Below, piece after piece: positions 34,316 through 43,122 of a DNA stretch of 54,272 nucleotides; positions within the stretch are counted from its first letter, which is position 1, and every line of letters begins with the position of its first letter. The notes beneath the pieces were generated by a model, which searched no databases, was not told the origin of the DNA, and saw nothing but the letters and a program-made list of their open reading frames with translations. The stretch covers positions 1-54,272 of the forward strand of contig NZ_BAFQ01000012.1 of the NCBI RefSeq assembly GCF_000308375.1, given 5' to 3'. Both the position numbers and the translations under genes were made by a program. This stretch comes from Nocardia aobensis NBRC 100429 (GTDB taxonomy: Bacteria > Actinomycetota > Actinomycetes > Mycobacteriales > Mycobacteriaceae).

Positions 34316-35266
34316 ATGAGCGCAGTGATCACTCCCCGGGACGGGCGCTCGTGCGTGGTGATGGGCGTGGTGAACGTCACCAGCGACTCCTTCTCCGACG
34401 GTGGCCGCTATCTCGACCCGGCCGTCGCGGTCGCCCACGGGGTGCGGTTGTACGAGGCGGGCGCCGACATCATCGATGTGGGCGGTGAATCCACCCGCCC
34501 GGGCGCCGTTCGCATCGATCCCGAGACCGAGGCCCAGCGGGTGGTCCCGGTGATTCGCGGTCTGGTGGAGGCCGGCGTGCCGACCAGCGTGGACACCATG
34601 CGGGCGAGTGTCGCGGCCGCCGCGATCGACGCCGGAGTGAGCGTCGTCAACGACGTGTCCGGTGGTCGCGCGGATGCCGAGATGGTGAAAGTCGTTGCCG
34701 CCGCAGAGATCCCGTGGATTCTGATGCACTGGCGGGCTAATGCCGACCATCGCCACATCGGCCCGGCCGATCATTACGACGACGTCGTGCGCGAAGTGCT
34801 GGCCGAACTCTCGGCGCAGGTGGATCTGGCCATGGCGGCCGGCGTGCATCCGAGCCGGCTCGTCCTGGACCCGGGCCTCGGCTTCGCCAAGAACGCCGGG
34901 CACAACTGGGCCCTGCTGGGCGCACTGCCGGAACTGACGGCCCAGGGGTTGCCGATTCTGGTCGGCGCCTCCCGCAAGCGTTTCCTGGGTTCGCTGCTGG
35001 CCGACGAGTCCGGACCGCGCCCGCCCGACGGGCGCGAGGTCGCCACCGCCACCATCTCGGCCCTGGCCGCCCAGCACGGCGCGTGGGGCGTGCGAGTGCA
35101 CGATGTGCGGTCGTCGCTCGACGCCATCGCCGTCGCGGATGCCTGGCGGCGAGCCGCCGAATCCGGGCAGCGGCGAGCCGCCGAATCCGGGCAGCGGCGA
35201 GCCGCCGAGTCCGGGCAGCGGCGAGCCGCCGAATCCGCTGGTTCACACCATCAGGGGAGCGAGTGA
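34316..35266 (+). CDS. folP: Dihydropteroate synthase with C-terminal octapeptide repeats
   Basis: 316 aa. DHPS motifs: [46 protein letters not shown] and [13 protein letters not shown]. It joins pABA to dihydropterin pyrophosphate and is the sulfonamide target. The fold should end near residue 277 (AVADAW); the rest is 3.75 copies of RRAAESGQ encoded by a 24-bp tandem repeat (35147-35236), then AGSHHQGSE. The usual actinobacterial FolP1 is about 280 aa. The stop overlaps the folB start as GTGA. Starts 10 bp after folE. Confidence 0.94.
   Translation: MSAVITPRDGRSCVVMGVVNVTSDSFSDGGRYLDPAVAVAHGVRLYEAGADIIDVGGESTRPGAVRIDPETEAQRVVPVIRGLVEAGVPTSVDTMRASVAAAAIDAGVSVVNDVSGGRADAEMVKVVAAAEIPWILMHWRANADHRHIGPADHYDDVVREVLAELSAQVDLAMAAGVHPSRLVLDPGLGFAKNAGHNWALLGALPELTAQGLPILVGASRKRFLGSLLADESGPRPPDGREVATATISALAAQHGAWGVRVHDVRSSLDAIAVADAWRRAAESGQRRAAESGQRRAAESGQRRAAESAGSHHQGSE
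35147..35236. repeat. 24-bp in-frame tandem repeat at the 3' end of folP
   Basis: Unit cggcgagccgccgaat plus ccgggcag, copies at 35147-35170, 35171-35194, 35195-35218 (one change, gaatcc to gagtcc) and 18 bases of a fourth at 35219-35236. It encodes RRAAESGQ and keeps the frame. Confidence 0.95.
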
Positions 35267-35655
35267 GTACCGATCGCATCGAGCTGCGCGGCCTGCGCGC
35301 CTACGGTCACCACGGCTGCTTCGATTTCGAGCGCCGCGACGGCCAGGAATTCCTGGTCGACATCACCCTGTGGCTGGATTTCGCGAAGGCGGCCGCGACC
35401 GATGAGCTGTCGGCCACCGTCGACTACGGCGAGCTGGCGCAGCACGCGGTCGCGATCGTCTCCGGCCCGCCGCGCAATCTGATCGAGACCGTCGCCGCCG
35501 AGATCGCCGACGATGTGATGCGCGATGAGCGCGTCGTCGCCGCGGAGGTGGTCGTGCACAAGCCCTCGGCGCCGATTCCGCATGCCTTCGCCGATGTTCG
35601 CGTGGTGGCCACCAGGCGGCGAGACGTACCGCCGACCCCGGAGGTGGCCGGATGA
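35263..35655 (+). CDS. folB: Dihydroneopterin aldolase
   Basis: 130 aa from GTG 35263, with AGGGGAG upstream and the GTGA overlap with folP. Characteristic [24 protein letters not shown] (active-site Tyr and Glu region), [19 protein letters not shown] and [14 protein letters not shown] with the catalytic Lys. It cleaves dihydroneopterin to 6-hydroxymethyl-dihydropterin and glycolaldehyde. The stop overlaps the folK start as ATGA. The frame upstream of 35263 is the folP repeat region and is excluded. Confidence 0.94.
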   Translation: MSTDRIELRGLRAYGHHGCFDFERRDGQEFLVDITLWLDFAKAAATDELSATVDYGELAQHAVAIVSGPPRNLIETVAAEIADDVMRDERVVAAEVVVHKPSAPIPHAFADVRVVATRRRDVPPTPEVAG

Positions 35656-36176
35656 GCCGTGCGGTGCTGTCGATCGGGTCGAATCTGGGAGATCGGCTCG
35701 CCCATCTCCGCAGCGTGGTGGAGGCGCTGACGCCGCAGCTGGTCGCGGTGTCGCCGGTGTACTCGACCGCGCCGTGGGGTGGAGTGCCGCAGGAGGACTA
35801 CCTCAATGCCGTTGTGGTGGTGGAGGATTCGGAGCTGGGCCCACGCGATTGGCTCGACCGCGGACAGCAGCTCGAGCAGCGGTCCGGGCGTGTCCGCGAG
35901 ATCCGCTGGGGCGCACGAACTCTGGATGTCGACGTGATCTGGTGCGCCGAGGGGCTGCGGCCGGTGACCAGTGCGGATCCGGAACTGACGCTGCCGCACC
36001 CGCAGGCGCACCACCGCGCATTCGTTCTGGTGCCGTGGGCCGAGATCGAACCCGATGCGACGCTGGAGGTCGACGGCCGGACCCGGCCGATCCGGGACCT
36101 GCTGTCCGAACTCGATCCGGACGAGATCGACGGCGTCCGGCTCACCGACCTGTCGCTGTCCGCGGCGCAACGATGA
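35652..36176 (+). CDS. folK: 2-amino-4-hydroxy-6-hydroxymethyl-dihydropterin pyrophosphokinase
   Basis: 174 aa, ATG within the ATGA overlap with folB. HPPK motifs: [43 protein letters not shown] and [19 protein letters not shown]. It transfers pyrophosphate from ATP to hydroxymethyl-dihydropterin, giving the FolP substrate. Usual length. Last of the four folate genes; the DUF3180 gene begins 13 bp later. Confidence 0.95.
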   Translation: MSRAVLSIGSNLGDRLAHLRSVVEALTPQLVAVSPVYSTAPWGGVPQEDYLNAVVVVEDSELGPRDWLDRGQQLEQRSGRVREIRWGARTLDVDVIWCAEGLRPVTSADPELTLPHPQAHHRAFVLVPWAEIEPDATLEVDGRTRPIRDLLSELDPDEIDGVRLTDLSLSAAQR

Positions 36177-36189
36177 TCGGTGGCTGGTC

Positions 36190-36669
36190 GTGAATGTCAT
36201 GAGGCCGACCAAGATTCTGGACCTGCTCGCGAACGTCCTGATCGCCGCCGCGGTGGCGTGGGTGGCGACTCGCTGGGCCTATTCGAGCTTTCCGCCGATC
36301 ACGGTGATCGCGGCCGCCTCGCTGTATCCGGTGGCCGCCGTGGAAGCGGTGCTGGCGTTCGTGATTCGCGCCCGCGTCGGCGATCACCGCATCGGTGACG
36401 GTCCGAAACAGTTGCATCCGATCACCGCGGCCCGCGCGGTGGCGCTGGCGAAGGCTTCGGCCCAGGTGGGTTCCCTGGCGGCCGGCGTGTGGCTGGGCTT
36501 CCTGATCTGGGTGCTGCCGCAGCGGTCGGATATGCGCGCGGCCGCGTCGGACACTCCCGGCGCCATCGTGGGTCTGATCGCCGGTGTGGTGTTGGTCGCC
36601 GCCGCGCTGTGGCTGGAGTATTGCTGCCGCGCGCCACATGAGCCACCAGACGAACCAGCTACCTCATAG
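36190..36669 (+). CDS. DUF3180 membrane protein
   Basis: 159 aa from GTG 36190 (GGTGG upstream); ATG 36199 is the alternative. Four membrane helices: about 12-30, 35-54, 83-105 and 120-139. This is the protein that regularly follows folK in mycobacteria and nocardiae (Rv3605c position). Function unknown. Probably co-transcribed with the folate genes. Confidence 0.8.
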   Translation: MNVMRPTKILDLLANVLIAAAVAWVATRWAYSSFPPITVIAAASLYPVAAVEAVLAFVIRARVGDHRIGDGPKQLHPITAARAVALAKASAQVGSLAAGVWLGFLIWVLPQRSDMRAAASDTPGAIVGLIAGVVLVAAALWLEYCCRAPHEPPDEPATS

Positions 36670-36739
36670 CTAACACGGTTGAGTCGAGTTCCGGACCGGC
36701 TGCGCGCCGAAATCCGCTATTCGAGTTACCCTTGCGGAC

Positions 36740-37828
36740 ATGGTTTCACCCTCCCGTAGCAGTGCTTCCCCGCGACAGCGGGACAACGCGGGAAAAATCG
36801 TCGTCGGCGTATTAATTCTGCTCGGTCTGATTGCCAGCGTGTTTCTGATTTTCAGCAACAATGTGCAGTTGGTCCGGGTCGGTTTGGTCGCGGCTCTGTG
36901 GGCCGCCGCGGTGGCCGCGCTGGCGGCGACCCGCTATCGCCGGGATGCGGCGATCGATCAGGCCAAGGCTCGTGACCTGCAGAAGGTCTACGAGTTGCAG
37001 CTCGAACGCGAGATCACCGCCCGGCGTGAATACGAACTCGGCGTCGAATCGCGGGTGCGCCGGGAGATCGGCGCCGACGCCGCCGAACTGGCCGCGCTGC
37101 GGAGTGAGCTGACCGTGTTGCGCGAAAGCCTGCAGCGACTGTTCGACGGCGACCTACTGGTCGACCGACCGGCGCTGCGTGCCGAGGCTGTGCGCGTGCA
37201 GGAGCTCACCCGCGCCACCGTGGCGAACGGTAGCTCGCAGGAAACCGACACCTGGGACGCGTGGAGCGCGCCGGCCGTGCCGCTGCACGTGGTCTCGCCG
37301 GTCTTCGATCCCGACCATCCCGAACCTCCGGCCTTCGCCAGTCCGTACGACGATCCGGTGACGGCGGAGACCGCCGTGGTGTCGGTGGAGGCGTCGGATG
37401 AGGAAGGGGAGTCGTCCGTCCGATCGACGGATGATGAAGGGAACGGCGACCGCCGGGACGCGACCGCCGAGTCTGGGCAGCCGGATCCGTCGGGGTTCGG
37501 ATCTTCGAAGGCCGAGGCTCCCGGATCCACATCCGACCGGACGGCCGCTGACGGGCAGGCCGGCCCCGCGTCGACCTCGGTGAAATCCGGCACCGCGTCG
37601 GCGAACGAGAATTCCGAGCCGGCGAAGGCGGGCGCTGCGGAATCCGGCGACTCGCGCCCGAATTCCTCGGTGCCGCGGCTGGCCCCCGTCCAACCGGCGA
37701 CGACCATGGGTACCGCCGGTTCCCGTCGCCGTCGCCACGCCGATTCCGACGAGAATCAGCCGGGACGCAAGCTCACCGTCGCGGAAATCATGGCCAACCT
37801 GCGATCGGAGCAGAACGGCTCGTCGTGA
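36740..37828 (+). CDS. DUF6779-like membrane protein with coiled coil
   Basis: 362 aa from ATG 36740. Two membrane helices (about 19-38 and 44-63), then a charged helical, coiled-coil-prone region (about 70-140: ELQLEREITARREYELGVES..RREIGADAAELAALRSELTVLRESLQ), a long acidic Ser/Glu/Asp/Pro-rich disordered stretch (about 165-325) and a short conserved-looking end LTVAEIMANLRSEQ. It occupies the Rv3604c position of mycobacteria. Function unknown. Confidence 0.75.
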   Translation: MVSPSRSSASPRQRDNAGKIVVGVLILLGLIASVFLIFSNNVQLVRVGLVAALWAAAVAALAATRYRRDAAIDQAKARDLQKVYELQLEREITARREYELGVESRVRREIGADAAELAALRSELTVLRESLQRLFDGDLLVDRPALRAEAVRVQELTRATVANGSSQETDTWDAWSAPAVPLHVVSPVFDPDHPEPPAFASPYDDPVTAETAVVSVEASDEEGESSVRSTDDEGNGDRRDATAESGQPDPSGFGSSKAEAPGSTSDRTAADGQAGPASTSVKSGTASANENSEPAKAGAAESGDSRPNSSVPRLAPVQPATTMGTAGSRRRRHADSDENQPGRKLTVAEIMANLRSEQNGSS

Positions 37829-37847
37829 TACCCAGCGACGGCTGCCG

Positions 37848-37861
37848 TGAAACAGGTTGCA
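37848..37861. promoter_or_regulatory. Weak KstR-consensus match upstream of diiron oxygenase
   Basis: tgaaacaggttgca satisfies TNNAACNNGTTNNA but lacks the ACACGT core of the other two sites and the outer symmetry. It is 57 bp before the ATG at 37919. Could be chance. Confidence 0.3.
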
Positions 37862-37898
37862 TGTGACGCGCAGTATCGGTAACTTTCGCAGGAGGAGT

Positions 37899-37937
37899 AT
37901 GCGAAGGAGACACCGAAGATGCTGTCCGCTGCTGTAA
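37899..37937 (+). other. Possible 12-codon leader ORF overlapping the diiron oxygenase start
   Basis: ATG 37899, four bases after GGAGG, reads MRRRHRRCCPLL and stops at TAA 37935-37937, in another frame than the oxygenase, whose ATG (37919) lies inside it. The ribosome site is better than that of the oxygenase itself (AAGGAG at 37904-37909). Could be a translated leader or chance. Confidence 0.25.
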
Positions 37938-38902
37938 AGAACACGTCGGCCGATCCGGATTATCACGAGATCCTGCGTGGTCTGTCCGAGGGGTCGGTCC
38001 ACAAGAACTTCGACCCCTACGTCGACATCGATTGGGACTCACCGGAATTCGCGGTCGATCCGACCGACACCCGCTGGGTCTTGCCGGACGAGGACCCGCT
38101 GGGCCGCCACCCCTGGTACAAGGCGCAGCCGGTGGAACGTCAGATCGCGATGGGTATGTGGCGGCAGGCCGGCATCGCCAAGGTCGGCTTGGATTTCGAA
38201 CAGCTGCTGATCCGCGGCCTGATGCAGTACCTGGTGTCGGTGCCCAACGGTGATCCGGAATTCCGCTACGTGACGCACGAGGCGGCCGAAGAGTGCAACC
38301 ACACGATGATGTTCCAGGAGATGATCAACCGCATCGGCGAGGATGTGGTCGGCATGGGCACCATCGACCGCAAGCTCACCATGATCATCTGGCCGGCCGT
38401 GAAGTACTTCCCGGAGCTGTTCTTCACGATGATCCTCGGCGGTGAGGAACCCATCGACCACCTGCAGAAGTCGCTGCTGCGCGCCGGCACCGACCTGCAT
38501 CCGATGGTGCAGCGGGTGATGCAGATCCACGTGGCCGAAGAGGCCCGCCACATCTCGTTCGCGCACGAATATCTGCGCCGCAACGTGCCGGGCATGCATC
38601 CGGCCACGAAGTTCGTGCTGTCGCTGCTCTTCCCGACCGCGATGCGGATCATGCTCGACATGATCATGACTCCGCCCAGGGAGTTCGTGGAGAAGTTCGA
38701 CATCCCCGCGGAGGTGATGCGCGAGGCCTACTGGGGTAGCGCGGAGTCCCAGGTCACCATGCGCAACATCTTCGGTGACGTCCGAGCCCTGGCCAGCACC
38801 AGCGGCCTGATGAACCCCGTGGCCAAGGTCGCCTGGCGCCTCCTGGGCATCCACGGCCCCACCTCCCGCTACCGCAGCGAACCCGCCCGCAAGGCCGCCT
38901 AG
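37919..38902 (+). CDS. Diiron oxygenase, AurF-like
   Basis: 327 aa. Helical ferritin-like protein with metal-ligand motifs: EAAEECNHTMMF (about 121-132), GGEEPIDHLQ (about 176-185) and HVAEEARHISF (about 203-213), the ExxH pairs of AurF/CmlI-type N-oxygenases. Substrate unknown; AurF relatives in mycolata occur outside antibiotic clusters. Start ATG 37919, preceded by AAGGAG at 10 bases. It is transcribed alone with its own strong terminator (38931-38970). It lies between the folate and pantothenate gene groups. Confidence 0.8.
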   Translation: MLSAAVKNTSADPDYHEILRGLSEGSVHKNFDPYVDIDWDSPEFAVDPTDTRWVLPDEDPLGRHPWYKAQPVERQIAMGMWRQAGIAKVGLDFEQLLIRGLMQYLVSVPNGDPEFRYVTHEAAEECNHTMMFQEMINRIGEDVVGMGTIDRKLTMIIWPAVKYFPELFFTMILGGEEPIDHLQKSLLRAGTDLHPMVQRVMQIHVAEEARHISFAHEYLRRNVPGMHPATKFVLSLLFPTAMRIMLDMIMTPPREFVEKFDIPAEVMREAYWGSAESQVTMRNIFGDVRALASTSGLMNPVAKVAWRLLGIHGPTSRYRSEPARKAA

Positions 38903-38930
38903 GGCCGGTCCCCGCCGCTTGGCAGGTCAT

Positions 38931-38970
38931 CCGTCAGGGTGCATGTCGACATCGATGTGCACCCTGACGG
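38931..38970 (+). terminator. Rho-independent terminator after diiron oxygenase
   Basis: ccgtcagggtgca (38931-38943) pairs perfectly with tgcaccctgacgg (38958-38970) and is followed by tctttc. Confidence 0.88.
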
Positions 38971-39099
38971 TCTTTCAGCCGTACTGAGGGAAATATCACG
39001 CGCGGGTCCTCTGGCAGCGCCCCCGGTCACTACCTATTCTCGACTCGTAACGTCCGGTACCCGCCATGCGGGACTGGAACGCCTTCCGAGAGGACAACG

Positions 39100-40083
39100 G
39101 TGACCTCCGATTTTTCGCGGCCCGACGAGGCCGGTTCATCGCGCCCCGCCGCGCCCGCGGTATCGGGCTCATCCGCTGTTTCCGGCTCCGATCCGGCGCC
39201 TGCTCGGCTGACGGTCGGCATCGTGTCGGCGGGCCGGGTGGGCTCGGCGCTGGGTGTCGCGCTGGAGCGCGCCGGCCATGTGGTGTTCGGGGTGTGCGCG
39301 ATTTCCGATGCGTCGCGGCATCGGGCGCGGACGCGGTTGCCGGAGTCGCAGATCTTGCCGGTGGAGGAGATCGCGGCGCGCAGCGAACTGCTGATTCTGG
39401 CCGTGCCGGACAGTGAACTGCCCGGTCTGGTGGCCGGTTTGGCGACCGCGCAGGTGGTCCGCCCGGGAACGATCGTCGCGCATACCTCGGGGGCGAACGG
39501 CGTGGCCGTATTGTCCCCGCTGACCGGTGTCCGCCCGCTGGCGATCCATCCGGCGATGACCTTCACCGGCCACGACGAGGACACCGCCCGCTTGGCGAAT
39601 GCCTGTTTCGGCATCACCGCGGCCGACGAGATCGGTTATGCGATCGCGCAGTCGCTGGTGATCGAGATGGGCGGCGAACCGGTGCGGGTGCCGGAGGAGA
39701 ACCGGCCGCTCTATCACGCGGCTCTCGCGCACGGCAGTAATCATCTGGTCACTCTGATCGTCGACGCGGTGGCGGCGTTGCGGGCGGCGCTGGACGGCCC
39801 GGGTCTGCTGGGGCAGCAGGTGGTCGACGAGCAGCCCAACGGTTTGGCGGAGCGGATGCTGGCGCCGCTGGCGTCGGCGGCGCTGGACAATGCGCTGCGT
39901 CGTGGTCTGCCCGCCTTGACCGGTCCGGTGGCGCGTGGTGACGCCCTCGCGGTGTCGGCGCACCTGGAGGCACTGGCCGCGGCCGATCCGGAGCTGGCCG
40001 CGGGCTATCGCGCGATGTCGCTGCGGACGGCGCAGCTGGCCCGCACGAGCCCGGATCTGATCGGTCTGCTGGAGGGACACTGA
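39100..40083 (+). CDS. DUF2520 Rossmann-fold protein of the pan operon
   Basis: 327 aa from GTG 39100, behind GAGAGGA. Disordered first 35 residues, then a dehydrogenase-type nucleotide fold ([19 protein letters not shown], about 37-55), [23 protein letters not shown], and a helical C-terminal DUF2520 domain ([13 protein letters not shown]). It resembles the IlvC/ProC/ketopantoate-reductase layout. Its stop overlaps the panC start, so a role in pantoate supply is attractive but unproven. Corresponds to the Rv3603c position. Confidence 0.8.
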   Translation: MTSDFSRPDEAGSSRPAAPAVSGSSAVSGSDPAPARLTVGIVSAGRVGSALGVALERAGHVVFGVCAISDASRHRARTRLPESQILPVEEIAARSELLILAVPDSELPGLVAGLATAQVVRPGTIVAHTSGANGVAVLSPLTGVRPLAIHPAMTFTGHDEDTARLANACFGITAADEIGYAIAQSLVIEMGGEPVRVPEENRPLYHAALAHGSNHLVTLIVDAVAALRAALDGPGLLGQQVVDEQPNGLAERMLAPLASAALDNALRRGLPALTGPVARGDALAVSAHLEALAAADPELAAGYRAMSLRTAQLARTSPDLIGLLEGH

Positions 40084-41036
40084 TGTCGAATTCGCGAGCG
40101 AAGAAGCTGACCCCGGAGCAGTTGCGCACCCTGTATCGCCCGGGCGAGCTGACGGTGGTGCACGAGCCGGCCGGGCTCTCGGCGGTGACCTCCGCGTTGC
40201 GCGGGGTGGGTCGCAAGGTCGCGCTGGTGCCGACGATGGGTGCCCTGCACGAGGGCCATCTGGAGTTGGTGCGCCGCGCCAAGCGCACGAATCAGGTTGT
40301 GGTGGTGTCGATTTTCGTCAATCCGCTGCAGTTCGGCGAGAACGAGGACTTCGACAAGTATCCGCGCACGCTCGACAGCGATGTGGCGCTGCTGCGCGAG
40401 GAGGGCGTGGCGCTGGTGTTCGCGCCGAGCGTGGCCCAGATGTATCCGGAGGGCCCGCGCACCTCGGTCCATCCGGGACCGCTCGGCGCCGAGTTGGAGG
40501 GCGCCAGCCGGCCGACCCACTTCGCCGGAATGTTGACGGTGGTGGCGAAACTGCTGCAGATCGTCCGTCCGCACGAGGCGTTCTTCGGCGAGAAGGACTA
40601 TCAGCAGCTGACTCTGATCCGGCAGATGGTCCGGGATCTGAACTTCGACGTCGAGATCGTCGCGGTGCCCACGGTGCGCGAATCCGACGGCCTGGCGCTG
40701 TCCTCGCGCAACCGCTATCTGGACGCGCAGCAGCGCGAATTGGCGATCACCTTGTCCGCCGCGCTGGCCGCGGGCCGGCATGCGGCGGGGCGGGGTCCCG
40801 ACGCGGTGGTGGCCGCGGCCCGTTCGGTGCTCGACGGCGCGACCGGTGTCGATGTCGACTACCTGGAGTTGCGCGGTTCGGATCTGGGCCCCATTCCGAG
40901 CAGCGGGAACGCTCGTCTGCTGGTGGCCGCTCGAATCGGCGCCACCCGTTTGATCGACAACGTCCCCGTCACCGTCCCCGCCGCGGGCGGCCACAACGCT
41001 GTCCCCGATTTCCAGCCTGCCCAGGCCGACGCATAG
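40083..41036 (+). CDS. panC: Pantothenate synthetase
   Basis: 317 aa, overlapping the previous stop by one base. Nucleotidyltransferase signature [14 protein letters not shown] with the HxGH-type motif, [35 protein letters not shown] and SSRNRYLD. It condenses pantoate with beta-alanine using ATP. N-terminal ~25 residues are extra and basic. Followed after 14 bp by panD, which makes the beta-alanine. Confidence 0.95.
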   Translation: MSNSRAKKLTPEQLRTLYRPGELTVVHEPAGLSAVTSALRGVGRKVALVPTMGALHEGHLELVRRAKRTNQVVVVSIFVNPLQFGENEDFDKYPRTLDSDVALLREEGVALVFAPSVAQMYPEGPRTSVHPGPLGAELEGASRPTHFAGMLTVVAKLLQIVRPHEAFFGEKDYQQLTLIRQMVRDLNFDVEIVAVPTVRESDGLALSSRNRYLDAQQRELAITLSAALAAGRHAAGRGPDAVVAAARSVLDGATGVDVDYLELRGSDLGPIPSSGNARLLVAARIGATRLIDNVPVTVPAAGGHNAVPDFQPAQADA

Positions 41037-41050
41037 GAAAGGCGACCACG

Positions 41051-41470
41051 ATGTTGCGCACCATGATGAAGTCGAAGATCCACCGTGCCACGGTGACCCA
41101 CGCCGATCTGCACTATGTCGGTTCGGTGACCGTGGACCCGGATCTGATGGATGCCGCCGATCTGCTCGAGGGCGAGCAGGTCTGCATCGTCGATATCGAC
41201 AACGGCGCTCGCCTGGAAACCTATGTGATCGCCGGTGAGCGCGGTTCGGGTGTGATCGGAATCAATGGCGCCGCAGCGCATCTGGTGAATCCGGGTGATC
41301 TCGTCATCCTGATCGCCTACGGCATGATGGACGAGGCCGAGCTGCGCGAGTACCAGCCGCGGGTGGTGTTCGTCGACGACCGCAACCGTCCGGTGGAGCT
41401 GGGTTCGGACCCGGCGCACGCCCCGGAGGGTTCGGGGTTGACCTCGCCGCGCTCGCTGACCTTCGCCTGA
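41051..41470 (+). CDS. panD: Aspartate 1-decarboxylase
   Basis: 139 aa, ATG 41051 after GAAAGG. The self-cleavage site is Gly24-Ser25 in HYVGSVTVD, producing the pyruvoyl group; [31 protein letters not shown] and Tyr near the C-terminus complete the site. It converts aspartate to beta-alanine for PanC. Operon with the DUF2520 gene, panC and coaX. Confidence 0.95.
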   Translation: MLRTMMKSKIHRATVTHADLHYVGSVTVDPDLMDAADLLEGEQVCIVDIDNGARLETYVIAGERGSGVIGINGAAAHLVNPGDLVILIAYGMMDEAELREYQPRVVFVDDRNRPVELGSDPAHAPEGSGLTSPRSLTFA

Positions 41471-41491
41471 GCCGCGGGCAGCGGGGCGAGG

Positions 41492-42286
41492 ATGCTGCTG
41501 ACGATCGACGTCCGCAACACCAGTATCGAGATCGGCCTGTTCTCGGGCAGTGGTGCGCATGCGGAACTGGTGCACACCTGGCGCGTGCACACCAATCCGT
41601 TGCTGACCGCCGACGAATTCGCCATGCAGGTACGGGGTTTGGTGGGCGAGCGGCTGGATCAGGTGGTCGGGGTGTCGGCCCTGTCGACGGTGCCGCCGGT
41701 GCTGCGGGAGCTGCGAACCATGTTGGGCCGCTACTGGTCGCACGTGCCGCACGTGCTGGTGGAACCTGGTGTGCGCACCGGAATTCCGCTGCTGGTCGAC
41801 AATCCGAAAGAGGTCGGCGCCGACCGGATCGTGAATTGCCTTGCGGCATATCACCGTTTCGAATCGCCGGCGATCGTGGTCGATTTCGGCACCGCCATCT
41901 GTGTCGACCTGGTGTCGGCGAAGGGAGAGTTCCTCGGCGGGACCATCGCGCCCGGGGTGGAGATCTCCACCGAGGCGCTGGTGGCCCGCAGTGCGCTGCG
42001 ACGCGCGGAGCTGACCCGCCCGCGGTCGGTGGTGGGTAAGAACAGCATGGAATGCATGCAGTCCGGTGCGGTGTTCGGCTTCGCCGGGCTGGTCGACGGT
42101 TTGATCGACCGGATCCGCGACGAGCTCGACGCCTTCGCCGGTGACGACGTGTCGGTGGTGGCGACGGGCCCGACCGCACCACTGATCGTCCCCGAATCCG
42201 AGACCATCGACCACCACGAGCCGCATCTGACCCTGGACGGGCTGCGTCTGGTCTACGAGCGCAACCAGCAGCGCCGCCGCCCGTGA
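41492..42286 (+). CDS. coaX: Type III pantothenate kinase
   Basis: 264 aa from ATG 41492, behind GGGGCGAGG. Phosphate loop [15 protein letters not shown] (Asp6), [36 protein letters not shown] and [10 protein letters not shown] are type III signatures. It makes 4'-phosphopantothenate. It ends the pantothenate/CoA run. The last residues ([10 protein letters not shown]) are basic and unconserved. Confidence 0.94.
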   Translation: MLLTIDVRNTSIEIGLFSGSGAHAELVHTWRVHTNPLLTADEFAMQVRGLVGERLDQVVGVSALSTVPPVLRELRTMLGRYWSHVPHVLVEPGVRTGIPLLVDNPKEVGADRIVNCLAAYHRFESPAIVVDFGTAICVDLVSAKGEFLGGTIAPGVEISTEALVARSALRRAELTRPRSVVGKNSMECMQSGAVFGFAGLVDGLIDRIRDELDAFAGDDVSVVATGPTAPLIVPESETIDHHEPHLTLDGLRLVYERNQQRRRP

Positions 42287-42317
42287 GGGCGCTGCTGTGG
42301 GGTGGAACACACCGCTC

Positions 42318-42345
42318 TTGCACGCGCCGACCACCCTGCTAGACT
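42318..42345 (+). promoter_or_regulatory. Promoter of the leaderless leader peptide
   Basis: TTGCAC (42318-42323), 16-bp spacer, TAGACT (42340-42345). GTG 42353 begins 8 bases after the -10, the distance expected of a transcription start, so the transcript should begin at the leader peptide's start codon. Confidence 0.65.
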
Positions 42346-42352
42346 TCGGCTC

Positions 42353-42394
42353 GTGACTTTCCGCGTGAGCACCCAGGAGTGTTGTCGAGGCTGA
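42353..42394 (+). CDS. Leaderless Cys-Cys leader peptide
   Basis: GTG ACT TTC ... TGT TGT CGA GGC TGA encodes MTFRVSTQECCRG (13 aa). The GTG sits at the expected transcription start of a good promoter, and the two adjacent Cys codons (42380-42385) come three codons before the stop. This is the layout of the poly-cysteine leaderless short ORFs described in mycobacteria as cysteine-responsive attenuators. The gene behind it is cysteine dioxygenase, which agrees with a cysteine signal. The peptide itself is probably not functional; stalling on it is. Confidence 0.7.
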   Translation: MTFRVSTQECCRG

Positions 42395-42454
42395 TTCGCC
42401 TCGGCTGATTGTCGAGGCTGCGTATCCGCCCTCGGCCATCCACTACTCCTGGAG
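42373..42454 (+). promoter_or_regulatory. Attenuator RNA: leader-ORF segment pairs with the ribosome site of the next gene
   Basis: ccaggagt (42373-42380, just before the Cys codons) is the exact complement of actcctgg (42445-42452), whose last two bases belong to the GGAG (42451-42454) used by cysteine dioxygenase. Between them cgaggc (42386-42391) can pair with gcctcg (42398-42403), and a second cgaggc (42413-42418) can compete for the same partner. A ribosome stalled on the Cys codons would cover ccaggagt and free the ribosome site. Confidence 0.6.
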
Positions 42455-42462
42455 CTTCGCTC

Positions 42463-43122
42463 ATGCGTTCCTCTGTAATCACCTCTGCTGTTACCTCCGC
42501 CGCGAGCGGTGACGCCGCGCGCCGCCGGACGGGGCAGTTGCCGCCCGCTCGCCCGGCCAACCGGCTCGCCGCGGAGATCACCGATCGTTCGGTCTCGTCC
42601 GCGTTGCCGACCCGGTTGCGGCCGGCGGACCTGTTGCGGCTGACGGACGAGGGTGCCGAGGACGTCCTGGCCGGCCGCTTCGATCATCTGCTGCCGTCGG
42701 CCGGCGTGTGGCCCACCGAAAACCGTTGGGCGGTACGCCTTCTCGCCGACGACGAGGTCGACGTCTGGTTGATCAGCTGGGTGCCGGACCGGTCGACGGA
42801 ATTACACGACCATGCCGGCTCGCTCGGCGCGCTGACCGTGTTGAGCGGCGCGCTCTCGGAATTCCGCTGGAACGGTAAGGAATTGCGTCAGCGCACCCTC
42901 GCCGCCGGTGATCAGGCCTCCTTCCCGCTCGGCTGGGTGCACGACGTGGTGCGTGCCCCGGACCACGTCGCGGGTGTGCCCGAACCGTCGAATCCGACGC
43001 TGTCGGTGCACGCGTATTCACCACCTCTGTCCGCCATGTCGTATTACGAAGTGACCGGCCACGGAACGCTGCGGCGCACCCGTACCGTGCTCACCGACCA
43101 GCCCGAAGGCGATGTGAAATGA
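42463..43122 (+). CDS. Cysteine dioxygenase family protein
   Basis: 219 aa from ATG 42463, eight bases after GGAG. Cupin fold of the CDO type: iron ligands His115 and His117 (ELHDHAGSLGAL) and His160 (GWVHDV), followed by SVHAYSPPLSAMSYYE near the C-terminus. It should oxidise cysteine to cysteine sulfinate, though some bacterial members act on other thiols. The first ~45 residues are a non-conserved extension. Its stop overlaps the rhodanese start (ATGA). Controlled, by inference, by the leader at 42353-42454. Confidence 0.88.
   Translation: MRSSVITSAVTSAASGDAARRRTGQLPPARPANRLAAEITDRSVSSALPTRLRPADLLRLTDEGAEDVLAGRFDHLLPSAGVWPTENRWAVRLLADDEVDVWLISWVPDRSTELHDHAGSLGALTVLSGALSEFRWNGKELRQRTLAAGDQASFPLGWVHDVVRAPDHVAGVPEPSNPTLSVHAYSPPLSAMSYYEVTGHGTLRRTRTVLTDQPEGDVK

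Noticed and set aside
42386..42418. Simple intrinsic terminator before the cysteine dioxygenase
   Set aside because: The cgaggc/gcctcg stem has only 6 bp and no T-run; competition for the ribosome site explains the layout better.
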